The notes under the pieces were generated by a model, which ran no database searches, was not told the DNA's origin, and saw only the letters and a list, made by a program, of their open reading frames with translations. Source: Variovorax paradoxus NBRC 15149 (GTDB lineage: Bacteria > Pseudomonadota > Gammaproteobacteria > Burkholderiales > Burkholderiaceae_C). From it: a stretch of DNA of 64,000 nucleotides. The DNA lies in NCBI RefSeq assembly GCF_001591365.1, contig NZ_BCUT01000005.1, positions 248,001 through 312,000 of the forward strand, in the 5' to 3' direction. Position numbers and translations under genes: made by a program. This document shows positions 1 through 8,118 of the stretch, piece after piece; the stretch's first letter is position 1; each line of letters opens with the position of its first letter.

Positions 1-1005
1 TTCGATGTTGCGCAGCAGCGTGTCCGCTTCGGGCCGCCCGGCGCGCGCCAGGCCATACAGGTACTGCAGGTCGAGGAAGGGCAGCACGTGGTCGGCCGTG
101 CGCTGCAGCAGGTGGCTCGCCACGTCGTCCCACCGCGCACCCACGCCGATGCCCGCGAGCTCGAAGCGCGCCAGCAGCGAGACGGCGCCGATCTGGTCCT
201 GCGAGTAGTCCTTCACCACGCCCCACACCTCGCGGTCGTACAGCGCGAGCGCTTCATCGTCGCGGCCGAGCTCGATCAGGAACAGCGCCACGTGCCACCA
301 GTTGTGCGTGACCATGAACGAGTTGAGCCCGCTCCAGCTGTCGCTCACGCCCTGCATGAAGGCCAGCCCCTCGCAGAGCCGGCCCTCGGTGAGCATCACA
401 TGCGCCAGCGCATGGTGCGCCCACGGCTCCTTGCGGCACATGCCGATGGCGCGGCGCGCGCTGGCCTCGGCCTCGCGCATCAGGTGGCACTGCTCGTAGC
501 CGAAGGCCGCCATGCCATGCACATAGGGCACGTCGGATGCGGCCGGCAGCGCGGCGAGCGCCAGGCGCAGCATGCCCGGGCAGTCGCCGGTGTTGAAGCA
601 GTGGTATTGCCCCAGCTTCACCGACACGAGGTCGCGCGGATGCTCCCGAGCCTGCTCGGCGTGCAGGGCGATGGCCTTGGCGATGTCGCCCTCGGCCCAG
701 GCTTCGATGGCCGCGATGTAGCGCCGTTCGCGCGGCGTGGCGCGTTCGGATGCGGCGCGGGCCTTGGCAAGAAAGGGCCGCGCATTGGCCGCGGCATCGC
801 GCGATTCGGCGAAGAGGTGCAGCGTTGCGCAGTAGGCCTGCACCATCGGGCTCGCGTCGCTGTCGGCCAGGGCCAGCAGATTGACCGCGCGTGCCTCGGT
901 CGACACGAAGCCCATGGTGAAGTCTTCGACCAGCGGCAGGCTGGCGGCATCGTCGAGCGTGAGCGGGTTGCCGAAGCTGTCGGCGTGCAGGGTGGCGGGG
1001 GGCAT
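1..1005 (-). CDS. TPR-type protein of unknown function, C-terminal end cut off by the window
   Basis: Reading leftward from the ATG at 1005 the frame is open for 335 codons to the window edge, so the C-terminus is missing. The product has no signal peptide or membrane segment and is alanine- and leucine-rich, with helical hairpins spaced like tetratricopeptide repeats. Cys/His-containing stretches such as YHCFNTGDCPGMLRLAL and HALAHVMLTEGR resemble the StaR-like TPR family (about 450 residues, usually annotated as hypothetical). TPR proteins act as protein-protein scaffolds; no enzymatic motif is seen. Two other ATGs just upstream are out of frame. The tautomerase gene ends 31 bases upstream on the same strand, so the two may be cotranscribed. 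The TPR assignment is moderately sure; the role is unknown. Confidence 0.7.
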   Translation of the reverse strand, partial: MPPATLHADSFGNPLTLDDAASLPLVEDFTMGFVSTEARAVNLLALADSDASPMVQAYCATLHLFAESRDAAANARPFLAKARAASERATPRERRYIAAIEAWAEGDIAKAIALHAEQAREHPRDLVSVKLGQYHCFNTGDCPGMLRLALAALPAASDVPYVHGMAAFGYEQCHLMREAEASARRAIGMCRKEPWAHHALAHVMLTEGRLCEGLAFMQGVSDSWSGLNSFMVTHNWWHVALFLIELGRDDEALALYDREVWGVVKDYSQDQIGAVSLLARFELAGIGVGARWDDVASHLLQRTADHVLPFLDLQYLYGLARAGRPEADTLLRNIE

Positions 1006-1036
1006 GGCCGCATGGTGCCATGCCCCGCCGCGGGCT

Positions 1037-1435
1037 TCAAACGCCCGCTTGCTGGTGGCGGTACTCCTGTGTCTTTCCGCCGTAGCCGTAGGCCGCGCCG
1101 CGGGCGTCGATCACGTGGATGTACGAAACCTCGTGCAGGTCGGGCCGCAGCCGCGCCATGGCGGCATGCACCTCGCGCAGGTAGCGCGCCTTTTCCGCCT
1201 TGGTGTTGGTCTCGTCCGTGATGCTGATGTCGAGGTGGAAGGCCGACTTGCCGAGCGAGGCCAGCGACTGCCCGCCGATGAACCATGTGTCGGCGGCGAT
1301 GTACTGCACCGTGACGGCGATCACCGGCAGCTGCTTGCCGAGCACGCTCTGGGTCAGTTCGGCGACCACGTCGACCGTCTTGCGCGTGAGCTGGGCGTCG
1401 GGCTCGCCCGAGAGGTGGACAACGATGTGCGGCAT
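1037..1435 (-). CDS. Tautomerase family protein (4-oxalocrotonate tautomerase-like)
   Basis: This 132-residue cytosolic protein begins Met-Pro-His-Ile-Val-Val. Removal of Met exposes Pro-1, the general base of the tautomerase superfamily, which is why the start at 1435 is preferred over the in-frame ATG four codons upstream (1447). The length is twice a classic 4-OT monomer, as in the 130-residue two-unit members. The C-terminal part (SYIHVIDARGAAYGYGG) fits the family fold. Such enzymes interconvert keto and enol forms of small acids; the substrate is not evident. The gene is divergent from a LysR regulator starting at 1548, the usual arrangement of a LysR activator and its target. The call is fairly sure at family level only. 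Confidence 0.75.
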   Translation of the reverse strand: MPHIVVHLSGEPDAQLTRKTVDVVAELTQSVLGKQLPVIAVTVQYIAADTWFIGGQSLASLGKSAFHLDISITDETNTKAEKARYLREVHAAMARLRPDLHEVSYIHVIDARGAAYGYGGKTQEYRHQQAGV

Positions 1436-1513
1436 GGGGAGCTCCATGAAGGAATGAGTGAACGATGGGGCTATTGTGGGAACTGCAGTGAAATCGGAAA
1501 AGCGGGAAGATAT

Positions 1514-1541
1514 GATGGTATCCATCGGGTAAACGGATGGA
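1514..1541. promoter_or_regulatory. Candidate LysR operator: three alternating GATGG half-sites
   Basis: In the 112-base gap between the divergent tautomerase and LysR genes lies GATGG-TAT-CCATC (1514-1526), a perfect 5-bp palindrome. A third half-site GATGGA follows at 1536-1541, itself an inverted partner of TCCATC across 9 bases. Position and dyad symmetry fit LysR-type binding, and the third half-site ends six bases before the LysR start, which would suit autorepression. This is inferred from sequence alone. Confidence 0.4.
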
Positions 1542-1547
1542 TGAACC

Positions 1548-2417
1548 ATGCAGACCTTCGACCTGGAGCAGCTTCGCACCCTGGCCGCCGTGATCGATGC
1601 CGGCAGCCTCACGGCCGCGGCGCCGCGCGTGTTCTTGTCGCAGTCGTCGGTCAGCGAGCAGATCCGCAAGCTCGAGGAGCGGGCAGGGCAGTCGCTGCTC
1701 ACGCGCAGCAAGGCCGGCGTGGCGCCGACCGAGGCCGGCACGCGCCTGCTGGCCTATGCGCGTCGCATCCTCGCGCTCAGCGACGAGGCGTTCCGCGATC
1801 TGCATGGCGAGACGCTGCAGGGCGAATTGCGGCTCGCCGTGACCGACTACTTTCGCCCCGGCGATCTCACGCGGCTGCTGGGGCGCCTTGGCGAGAGCTA
1901 TCCGCAGGTGCGGCTGCACGTGAGCATCATGAAGAGCGACGCGCTGCGGGCCGCCTATGCGCACGGCGATTTCGACGTGGGGCTCGCGATGAACATCGCC
2001 GGAACGTCGCCATCGACCGAGCCGGGTGCGAAGGCTCCGGTGATCCGGCGCGAATCGCTCGCGTGGCTCGGCGCGGCCGGCATGCGGCTCGCACGCGGCG
2101 AGCCGGTGCGGCTGCTGGCCTTGCCGGACACCTGCTCGTTGCACCAGTACACGGTGGCGCTGCTGCGGCGGCGGCGCGTGCCGTATGTGCTGGCGCACGT
2201 GGCGTCGGGCGTCGCGGGGTTGCAGTCGGCGCTGGCTGCGGGGCTGGGGGTGGCCTGCCTGAACGAATCGGCGGTGTGCGAAGGGGTTGGCCGGCTGGCG
2301 CCGCCGCACGGCCTGCCGGCCCTGCCCCGGGTCGCGTTCCAGTTCCTGCCCGCGCGCCGCGGAGAGACCGAATTCGTGACGCGGGCGCGGGAGATGCTGG
2401 CGACCCACCTGGTCTGA
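1548..2417 (+). CDS. LysR family transcriptional regulator
   Basis: The 289-residue product has the LysR layout: an N-terminal winged helix-turn-helix (about residues 1-65, with LEQLRTLAAVIDAGSLTAAA and SQSSVSEQIRKLEERAG) and a C-terminal periplasmic-binding-like effector domain. The length is typical for the family (about 300). It is divergent from the tautomerase gene, with a dyad-symmetric element in the gap, so it probably controls that gene and itself. The effector is unknown. The start at 1548 places Met eight residues before the HTH, as usual in the family. Confidence 0.9.
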   Translation: MQTFDLEQLRTLAAVIDAGSLTAAAPRVFLSQSSVSEQIRKLEERAGQSLLTRSKAGVAPTEAGTRLLAYARRILALSDEAFRDLHGETLQGELRLAVTDYFRPGDLTRLLGRLGESYPQVRLHVSIMKSDALRAAYAHGDFDVGLAMNIAGTSPSTEPGAKAPVIRRESLAWLGAAGMRLARGEPVRLLALPDTCSLHQYTVALLRRRRVPYVLAHVASGVAGLQSALAAGLGVACLNESAVCEGVGRLAPPHGLPALPRVAFQFLPARRGETEFVTRAREMLATHLV

Positions 2418-2454
2418 GGCCGCCAGGTGGCGCGGGATTTGCGTCAGGCCCGCC

Positions 2455-3084
2455 ATGGATGCGCCACAACAACCCGCCACGCGCCCCGAACTGCTGCGCC
2501 ACTCGCGTTTCGACGATGCGCAGGCCATCTTTTCGGGCACCCTGTTCGTCGCCATTGCCATGATGCTGTTCGGCCAGGCGGGGCTGCTCACGGGCGGCAC
2601 GGCCGGTGTCGCATTCCTCTTGCACTACGCCACGGGCGTGAGCTTCGGCAAGGTGTTCTTCCTGGTGAACCTGCCGTTCTACTGGTTTGCATGGCGCCAC
2701 ATGGGGCGGGCCTTCACGGTCAAGACGTTTTCGGCGATTGCACTGCTGTCGGTGATGACCGACTGGGCGCCGCGCTACATCTCGATCGATTCGCTGCACC
2801 CGGCCTTCGCAGCGGTGCTCGGCGGCCTGCTGCTGGGCACAGGATGCCTGTTCCTCGCGCGGCATCGTGCGAGCCTGGGTGGCGCGACGGTGCTGACGCT
2901 GTACCTGCAGGAAAAGCGCGGCTGGCCCGCCGGCAAGGTGCAGATCGGCATCGACTGCACGGTGGTGCTGCTCGCGCTGTTCGTGATTCCGCCGCAGCGC
3001 GTGGGATGGTCGGTGCTGGCTGCGGTGGTGATGGGGCTTTTTCTATGGATCAACCACAGGCCGGGGCGCTACGCTGCGACTTGA
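2455..3084 (+). CDS. YitT family inner-membrane protein
   Basis: This 209-residue, strongly hydrophobic protein has about five or six predicted membrane segments (for example FSGTLFVAIAMMLFG and VQIGIDCTVVLLALFVIP). The conserved stretch GQAGLLTGGTAGVAFLLHYATG near residues 40-60 is characteristic of the YitT/DUF161 membrane domain. The C-terminal cytosolic DUF2179 domain found in many Firmicute members is absent, as in short proteobacterial versions. The transport substrate of the family is not established. The gene follows the LysR gene by 37 bases on the same strand and could be read through from it. A large inverted repeat lies immediately downstream. Confidence 0.8.
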   Translation: MDAPQQPATRPELLRHSRFDDAQAIFSGTLFVAIAMMLFGQAGLLTGGTAGVAFLLHYATGVSFGKVFFLVNLPFYWFAWRHMGRAFTVKTFSAIALLSVMTDWAPRYISIDSLHPAFAAVLGGLLLGTGCLFLARHRASLGGATVLTLYLQEKRGWPAGKVQIGIDCTVVLLALFVIPPQRVGWSVLAAVVMGLFLWINHRPGRYAAT

Positions 3085-3122
3085 TTTCTTGTTGCTGCTG
3101 TTTTGTTCGAGCGCTGTCGTTT

Positions 3123-3378
3123 TTCAGGGCGCGTGCCCAGGCCACCGGGTACTCCCCTCCGCGAATGTCCCCCGCCTTCGGCTCCTCCTTTATTTCGCTG
3201 CGGGGAGCACCCGATGCCCTGGGCACTGGGGCACGCTGCTGGTGTACCGCTGATCAACGACCGCTCTGAATAACGCTCCCGTCGATGGGGTGCCTTGCGC
3301 AGCGAAATCAAGGGGGAGGCCGCAGGCCGGAGGACATTCGCGGAGCAAGGTACCCCGTCGGCGGGAGCGCGCCCTGAA
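3123..3378. repeat. Long imperfect inverted repeat (about 94-bp arms), probable interspersed element
   Basis: The 315-base gap between yitT (ends 3084) and the amidase gene (ends 3400) is almost filled by an imperfect palindrome. The left arm is about 3123-3216 and the right arm about 3284-3378, around a 67-base centre. Matching blocks in inverse order include TTCAGGGCGCG, GTACC, CTCCGCGAATGTCC, CTCC-CCTT, ATTTCGCTGCG and GCACCC. The transcript would fold into a very long hairpin between two convergent genes. It encodes no protein and no transposase is nearby. It could be a REP/MITE-like dispersed repeat, a bidirectional terminator, or both; which one is inference. Confidence 0.75.
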
Positions 3379-3399
3379 CAGCAGCGGCTGTCCCATCGT

Positions 3400-4827
3400 T
3401 CAAGGCGCCACAGGCCAGGGCCGCTGAGGCTCCCGAATCTGCTCGAACGCGCGCGACACGCGCAGCACGCCGAGGTCGTCGAAGCGCTGCCCTGCGATCT
3501 GCAGCCCGATCGGCAGCCCGCTCGCCGAGTACCCGCAGTTCACCGACGACGCCGGCTGCTCCGACATGTTGAACGGCACCGTGAAGCCGATGTGCTCCAG
3601 CGGCCGCAGCGGATCGTTGGTGGGGGACGGCGCCTCCGCGGCCGCAGGCATGTTCGGCGACACCGGCGAGATCACGTAGTCGAAGCGCGCGCAGGCCTGC
3701 ACCGTGGCCACGCGGGTCGCATGGAACTGGCTGAAGCCGCGGAACACATGCTCGCCGCTGAACTCGGCCGCGCTCTCGGCCCATTCGCGGATGTAGGGCA
3801 GCACCTTGGCGCGCTGGTCGGGGCGCAGCGCCTTCATGTCCACCAGCGAGCGCATGCGCCACAGGTGGTCCATGCCGTCGAGCATGGCTTGCGACATGAA
3901 CGGCTGCATCGGCTCGACGATGGCGCCGGCCTTTTCGAACAGGCGCGCCGCATGCTCGACCGCCGCCTGGATCTCGGGCTCGACCGCCAGGCCGCAGCCC
4001 GCGTCCAGCAGCAGGCCGATGCGCAGCCCGCGCAGGTGGTCGGGCGACACGTCGAAGCTCTCCCAGTCGATGTCCTGCGGCGGCAGGCTCATGCTGTCGC
4101 GCGCATCGGGCTTCGAAAGCACCTGCATCATCAGCGCCGCATCGCCCACGCTGCGCGTCATCGGCCCGGCCGCGCGGCCCATGTAGGGCGGGTCGATCGG
4201 GATGCGGCCCAGGCTCGGCTTGAGCGTGAAGATGCCGCACCAGCTCGCGGGCAGCCGCAGCGACCCGCCGATGTCGGTGCCGATGTGCAGCGGGCCGTAG
4301 CCCGCGGCGGCCGCGGCACCGGCGCCGGCGCTCGAGCCGCCGGGGGTCCGGCTCAGGTCCCACGGGTTGCGCGCCAGCGTGTGGAAGCTCGATAGCCCCG
4401 AAGACAGCATGCCGTAGTCCGGCATGGTGGTCTTGCTCACGATCACCGCGCCGGCCTCCTTCAGGCGCGCGGCGGGCGGTGCATCGGCGGCCGCGGGCTT
4501 CAGGTCGACGGCGGCCGTGCCGGCCGGCATCGGATCGCCGCGGGTCGCGATGTTCTCCTTGATGGTGGCCGGCACGCCGTCCAGCGGGCCGAGCGCGTCG
4601 CCGCGCTGCCAGCGTGCTTCCGAAGCGCGTGCCTGCTCGAGCGCGGCTTCGGGCCTGAAGAGCCAGGTGGCCTGCAGCCTGGGCTCGCAGCGCTCGATCT
4701 GCGCGATGACGGCTTGCGTGACTTCGACAGGCGACAGGCGCCTGTCGCGGTAGGCGGCGGAGAGTTCCTGGGCGGAAAGCTCGTTCAATGAAGAAGAGGA
4801 TGAGGAGGAGGACACGTCGGCACTCAT
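3400..4827 (-). CDS. Amidase (amidase signature family)
   Basis: The 475-residue protein carries the Ser-cisSer-Lys triad of the amidase signature family: Lys90 (ATIKEN), Ser165 (TPGGSSAG) and Ser189 (GTDIGGS). Their spacing of 75 and 24 residues equals that of the well-known fatty acid amide hydrolase triad. It should hydrolyse a carboxamide to acid and ammonia in the cytosol; the substrate is unknown. The N-terminus has a run of eight serines (residues 6-13) from a TCC/TCT/TCA codon tract. Its ATG (4825-4827) overlaps the stop of the upstream binding-protein gene as ATGA, so it is translationally coupled to the ABC operon. Imported amides or peptides may be its substrate (inference). Confidence 0.88.
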   Translation of the reverse strand: MSADVSSSSSSSSLNELSAQELSAAYRDRRLSPVEVTQAVIAQIERCEPRLQATWLFRPEAALEQARASEARWQRGDALGPLDGVPATIKENIATRGDPMPAGTAAVDLKPAAADAPPAARLKEAGAVIVSKTTMPDYGMLSSGLSSFHTLARNPWDLSRTPGGSSAGAGAAAAAGYGPLHIGTDIGGSLRLPASWCGIFTLKPSLGRIPIDPPYMGRAAGPMTRSVGDAALMMQVLSKPDARDSMSLPPQDIDWESFDVSPDHLRGLRIGLLLDAGCGLAVEPEIQAAVEHAARLFEKAGAIVEPMQPFMSQAMLDGMDHLWRMRSLVDMKALRPDQRAKVLPYIREWAESAAEFSGEHVFRGFSQFHATRVATVQACARFDYVISPVSPNMPAAAEAPSPTNDPLRPLEHIGFTVPFNMSEQPASSVNCGYSASGLPIGLQIAGQRFDDLGVLRVSRAFEQIREPQRPWPVAP

Positions 4828-6311
4828 CCCCACGACAGCGCCGAGAGGTCGTTCACGAAGATCGGGTTCTCCTTCCAGAGGCCCTTCACGTTCTTCTTCG
4901 CGATGGTGGGGAACTGCGGCTGGTAGAGGAAGCCGTTGGCTGCATCGACGGCCAGCATCTTCTGCGCTTCGCCCAGCAGCTTGTTGCGCTCGGCCGCATT
5001 GGCTGTGGCCTTGATCTTGTCGAACAGCGCGTTGAAGGGCTTCGACTGGTAGCCCCAGTAGTAGTCGGGCTTGGCGTAATTGCCGAGGTCGAAGGGCTCG
5101 ACGTGCGAGACGATCGACAGGTCGTAGTCCTTGTTGCCGTAGGTGCCGCTGAGCCACTGCGCCCACTCCACGTTCTGCACCTTGACCGTGATGCCGATCT
5201 TGGCGAGCTGCGCCACGATCACCTCGCCGCCCTGGCGTGCGTAGGGCGGCGGTGGCAGCGTCATGGTGAGTTCGAGCGGCGTCTTCACGCCGGCCTCGGC
5301 CATCAGCTTCTTGGCCTTCTCGAGGTCGAAGGGGTTGATGCCCGTGGTGTCGACATAGCCCGCGGCGCCCGGCACGTAGTGGCTGCCGATCGGCACGCCG
5401 AAGCCGTCGGCCGCGCCTTCGATCACGGCCTTGCGGTCGATGGCCGCGAGGATGGCGCGGCGCACGCGCACATCGTCCAGCGGCTTCTTCTTGTTGTTGA
5501 TCGACAGGATGGTCTTGGCGCGCGAGCCGGCCAGGATCACCTGGAACTGCGGGTTCATCTTGAACTGCGGCACCGCGCGCGTGCCGATGCGCGTGAACAC
5601 GTCGACGTCGCCGGCCATCAGCGCGGCGGCCTGCGCGGCCGTGTCGGAAATGAAGCGGAAGGTGACCTTGTTGATCTTGGCTGTGGCCGGGCTGCGGAAG
5701 CCCTCCCACTTGCTCAGCGTGATCGACGAGCCCTTGGCCCAGTTGTCGAGCTTGTAGGGGCCGGTGCCGACCGGCTTGGTGGCGTTGCCGTCGGCGCTCT
5801 TGGGCTCGACGATCACGGCCGTGGCCTGGCCCAGCACGAAGGGCAGGTCGGGGTCGATTTCCTTGTTGATGACCACCACGGTGTAGTCGTCGACCACCTG
5901 CGTGCTCAGGTTCGCGAAGGTGCGCTTGTCCTTGTTGGTGCTCTTCTCGCCGCCGGCACGGTCGAAGGAGAATTTCACCGCGGCGGCATTGAAGGGCTCG
6001 CCGTTCTGGTACTTGACGCCGCGCCGCAGCTTGAAGGTGTAGGTCTTCAGGTCGGGCGAGATTTCCCAGCTCTCGGCCAGGAGCGGCGTGACGCTGCCGT
6101 CGGCGTTGATCTTGGTGAGCGTCTCCAGGATGTTGTAGTGCACCACCTCCGCGATGGCGGCCGCGGCGCCGGCGGTCGGGTCCAGGCCCGGCGGCTCGAG
6201 CGCCATGCCGATCACGATGGCGTCCTTCCGCCCCTGCGCCATGCCGGCGATGGGAGAGGCCAGCGCCACGGTGGCGCCGGCGGTGGCAAGGAGGGTGCGA
6301 CGGTTCAACAT
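4824..6311 (-). CDS. ABC transporter periplasmic substrate-binding protein, family 5 (oligopeptide type), copy 2
   Basis: The 495-residue protein starts MLNRRTLLATAG with a twin-Arg-like export signal (RRTLL, then a hydrophobic stretch ending near MAQ, residue 26). It shows family 5 hallmarks such as PLLAESWEISPDLKTYTF and GTGPYKL. It would bind a peptide or amide-like ligand in the periplasm and deliver it to the DppBCDF-like permease encoded upstream. The start at 6311 is supported by GGAGA about 9 bases upstream; an in-frame extension to 6443 has no such site. It is closely related along its whole length to the product of 6516-8009, a tandem duplication. Its stop overlaps the amidase start. 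Confidence 0.9.
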   Translation of the reverse strand: MLNRRTLLATAGATVALASPIAGMAQGRKDAIVIGMALEPPGLDPTAGAAAAIAEVVHYNILETLTKINADGSVTPLLAESWEISPDLKTYTFKLRRGVKYQNGEPFNAAAVKFSFDRAGGEKSTNKDKRTFANLSTQVVDDYTVVVINKEIDPDLPFVLGQATAVIVEPKSADGNATKPVGTGPYKLDNWAKGSSITLSKWEGFRSPATAKINKVTFRFISDTAAQAAALMAGDVDVFTRIGTRAVPQFKMNPQFQVILAGSRAKTILSINNKKKPLDDVRVRRAILAAIDRKAVIEGAADGFGVPIGSHYVPGAAGYVDTTGINPFDLEKAKKLMAEAGVKTPLELTMTLPPPPYARQGGEVIVAQLAKIGITVKVQNVEWAQWLSGTYGNKDYDLSIVSHVEPFDLGNYAKPDYYWGYQSKPFNALFDKIKATANAAERNKLLGEAQKMLAVDAANGFLYQPQFPTIAKKNVKGLWKENPIFVNDLSALSWG

Positions 6312-6515
6312 ACGTTGTGATCTCCGGAAAAACGATGGATGCGAATGGCTGCTTCCCATGCGCGGCGCGCCCCGAATGGAGGCGCGGCGGCACGAAGGAA
6401 GGACACGCAGCACGAAAGATGCCACGCGCGGGCAGCGAGCCATTCTCTCGCAGCGCAGGCTTCGGCGCTGGTCCGCGCAGGCGCTATTTCCTCGGGACGT
6501 TCCCGGATGCCGGGC

Positions 6516-8009
6516 TCAGCTCCAGGAGAGCGCGGCGATGTCGTTGACGAAGATCGGCGTGTCCTTCCAGAGCCCGCGCAAGCCGCGCGCCGCCACTGTG
6601 ATGAACTGCGGCTGGTAGAGGAAGACATTGGCCGCGTCCTCGGCCAGCAGGCGCTGCGCATCGCCCAGGTAGCGCAGCCGGTCGGCGGTGCGCGCGCTGT
6701 TGCGCGCCTTGTCGAACAGCTCGTTGAACCTGGCCGACTGGTAGCCCCAGTAGTACTCGGGCTTGGTGTAGTTCACGAGGTCGAAGGGCTCCACGTGAAG
6801 GATCAGCGAGAGGTCGTAGTTCCTGTTGCCGTAGGTGCCGCTGATCCACTGCGCCCACTCGACGTTCTGGACCTTGGCGACGATGCCCACCTTGGCCAGC
6901 TGCGCGGCAATGAGCTCGCCGCCCTGCCGCGCATAGGGCGGAGGCGGCAGCACCAGGTCGAGTTCGAGCGGCGTCTTCACGCCCGCCTCGGCCAGCAGCT
7001 GCTTCGCCTTCTCGACGTTGTAGGGGTTGATGCCCGTGGTGTCGACATAGCCCGGCGCGCCCGGCACGTAGTGGCTGCCGATGGGCACGCCGCGGCCGTC
7101 CGCGGCGGCCTCGATCACTGCCTTGCGGTCGATGGCCGCGGCAATCGCGCGGCGCACGCGCACGTCATCGAGCGGCTTGCGCCTGTTGTTGATGGCCAGG
7201 ATGGTCTTGCCGCGCGAGGCGTTGAACACCACCTGGAAGCGCTTGTCGTTCTGGAACTGCGGCAGGCTGCGCGAGACCGAGGCGTGCGGGAACAGGTCGA
7301 CATCGCCCGAGAGCAGCGCCGTCGTCTGCGCGGCCGGCTCGGAGATGAAGCGGAAGCTCGCCTTGCGGATCTGCACCGCGTCGGCGTTGCGCCAGCCCTC
7401 CCACTTGGCGAGCACGATGGCCGATCCCTTGGCCCAGCTGTCGAGCCGGTAAGGGCCTGTGCCCACGGGCTTGACGGCGTTCGTCTCCACCGTCCTGGGC
7501 TCGACCATGATGGCCGAGGCCTGGCCCAGCAGGAAGAGCAGCTCGGGCTCGATCTCCTTGCTGATCAGCACCACCGTGTGCGCGTCCACCACCTGCGCGG
7601 CGATGTTGGTGAAGGTGCGCTTGTCCTTGTTGGTGCTGTTGGCCGCGGCGGCGCGGTCGAACGAGAACTTGACGGTGTTCGCGTCGAAGGGCTCGCCGTT
7701 GTGGAACTTCACGCCGCGCCGCAGCTGGAAGGTGTAGGTCCTGAGGTCGGGCGAGATTTCCCAGCGCTCGGCCAGCAGGGGCGAAACGCTGCCATCGGAA
7801 TTGATCCTGGTGAGCGTCTCGAAGACGTTGTAGAGCACCACCTCCGCAATCTCGGCGCCAGCCTTGGCCGTGGGGTCGAGCCCTGTAGGTTCGAGCGTGA
7901 GCGCCAGCACCAGCGCGTCCTTCTTTCTCTGCGCGAAGGCGGTCGCCGGCAGCGCGAGAGGAGCCAGGGCGGCGGCGCCGGTGGCGAGCAGGGTGCGTCG
8001 TTTGAGCAT
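6516..8009 (-). CDS. ABC transporter periplasmic substrate-binding protein, family 5 (oligopeptide type), copy 1
   Basis: This 497-residue paralogue of the adjacent copy begins MLKRRTLLATGAAAL with a Tat-like leader ending near AFAQ. It has the same landmarks: PLLAERWEISPDLRTYTF, VGTGPYRLDSWAKGS, GVPIGSHYVPGAPGYVDT and NVEWAQWISGTYGN. AGGA lies 9 to 12 bases before the ATG at 8009, favouring this start over one seven codons upstream. It follows the second ATPase gene by 109 bases and precedes the second copy by 204 bases. Two binding proteins for one permease usually widen or refine ligand range (family knowledge). The ligand is not known. Confidence 0.9.
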   Translation of the reverse strand: MLKRRTLLATGAAALAPLALPATAFAQRKKDALVLALTLEPTGLDPTAKAGAEIAEVVLYNVFETLTRINSDGSVSPLLAERWEISPDLRTYTFQLRRGVKFHNGEPFDANTVKFSFDRAAAANSTNKDKRTFTNIAAQVVDAHTVVLISKEIEPELLFLLGQASAIMVEPRTVETNAVKPVGTGPYRLDSWAKGSAIVLAKWEGWRNADAVQIRKASFRFISEPAAQTTALLSGDVDLFPHASVSRSLPQFQNDKRFQVVFNASRGKTILAINNRRKPLDDVRVRRAIAAAIDRKAVIEAAADGRGVPIGSHYVPGAPGYVDTTGINPYNVEKAKQLLAEAGVKTPLELDLVLPPPPYARQGGELIAAQLAKVGIVAKVQNVEWAQWISGTYGNRNYDLSLILHVEPFDLVNYTKPEYYWGYQSARFNELFDKARNSARTADRLRYLGDAQRLLAEDAANVFLYQPQFITVAARGLRGLWKDTPIFVNDIAALSWS

Positions 8010-8118
8010 GAAGCGGTGTCCTCGGAACAAGGGCAGGCATCTTGCGCGCAGGCAGGCGGCCGCGCAACCAGATGCTTATGACCCACTGATCCTAGAACCA
8101 GTCCGCGAAGCTCCGATG

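Noticed and set aside
881..2563. Long plus-strand open frame of 560 codons
   Set aside because: It overlaps the tautomerase gene in antisense and the LysR gene in another frame, and shows no family resemblance.
3400..6393. Apparent 997-residue fusion of a novel N-terminal domain to the amidase
   Set aside because: The amidase frame merely stays open back through the binding-protein gene. The N-terminal part is an out-of-frame translation of that gene, and the ATGA overlap at 4824-4827 gives the real start.
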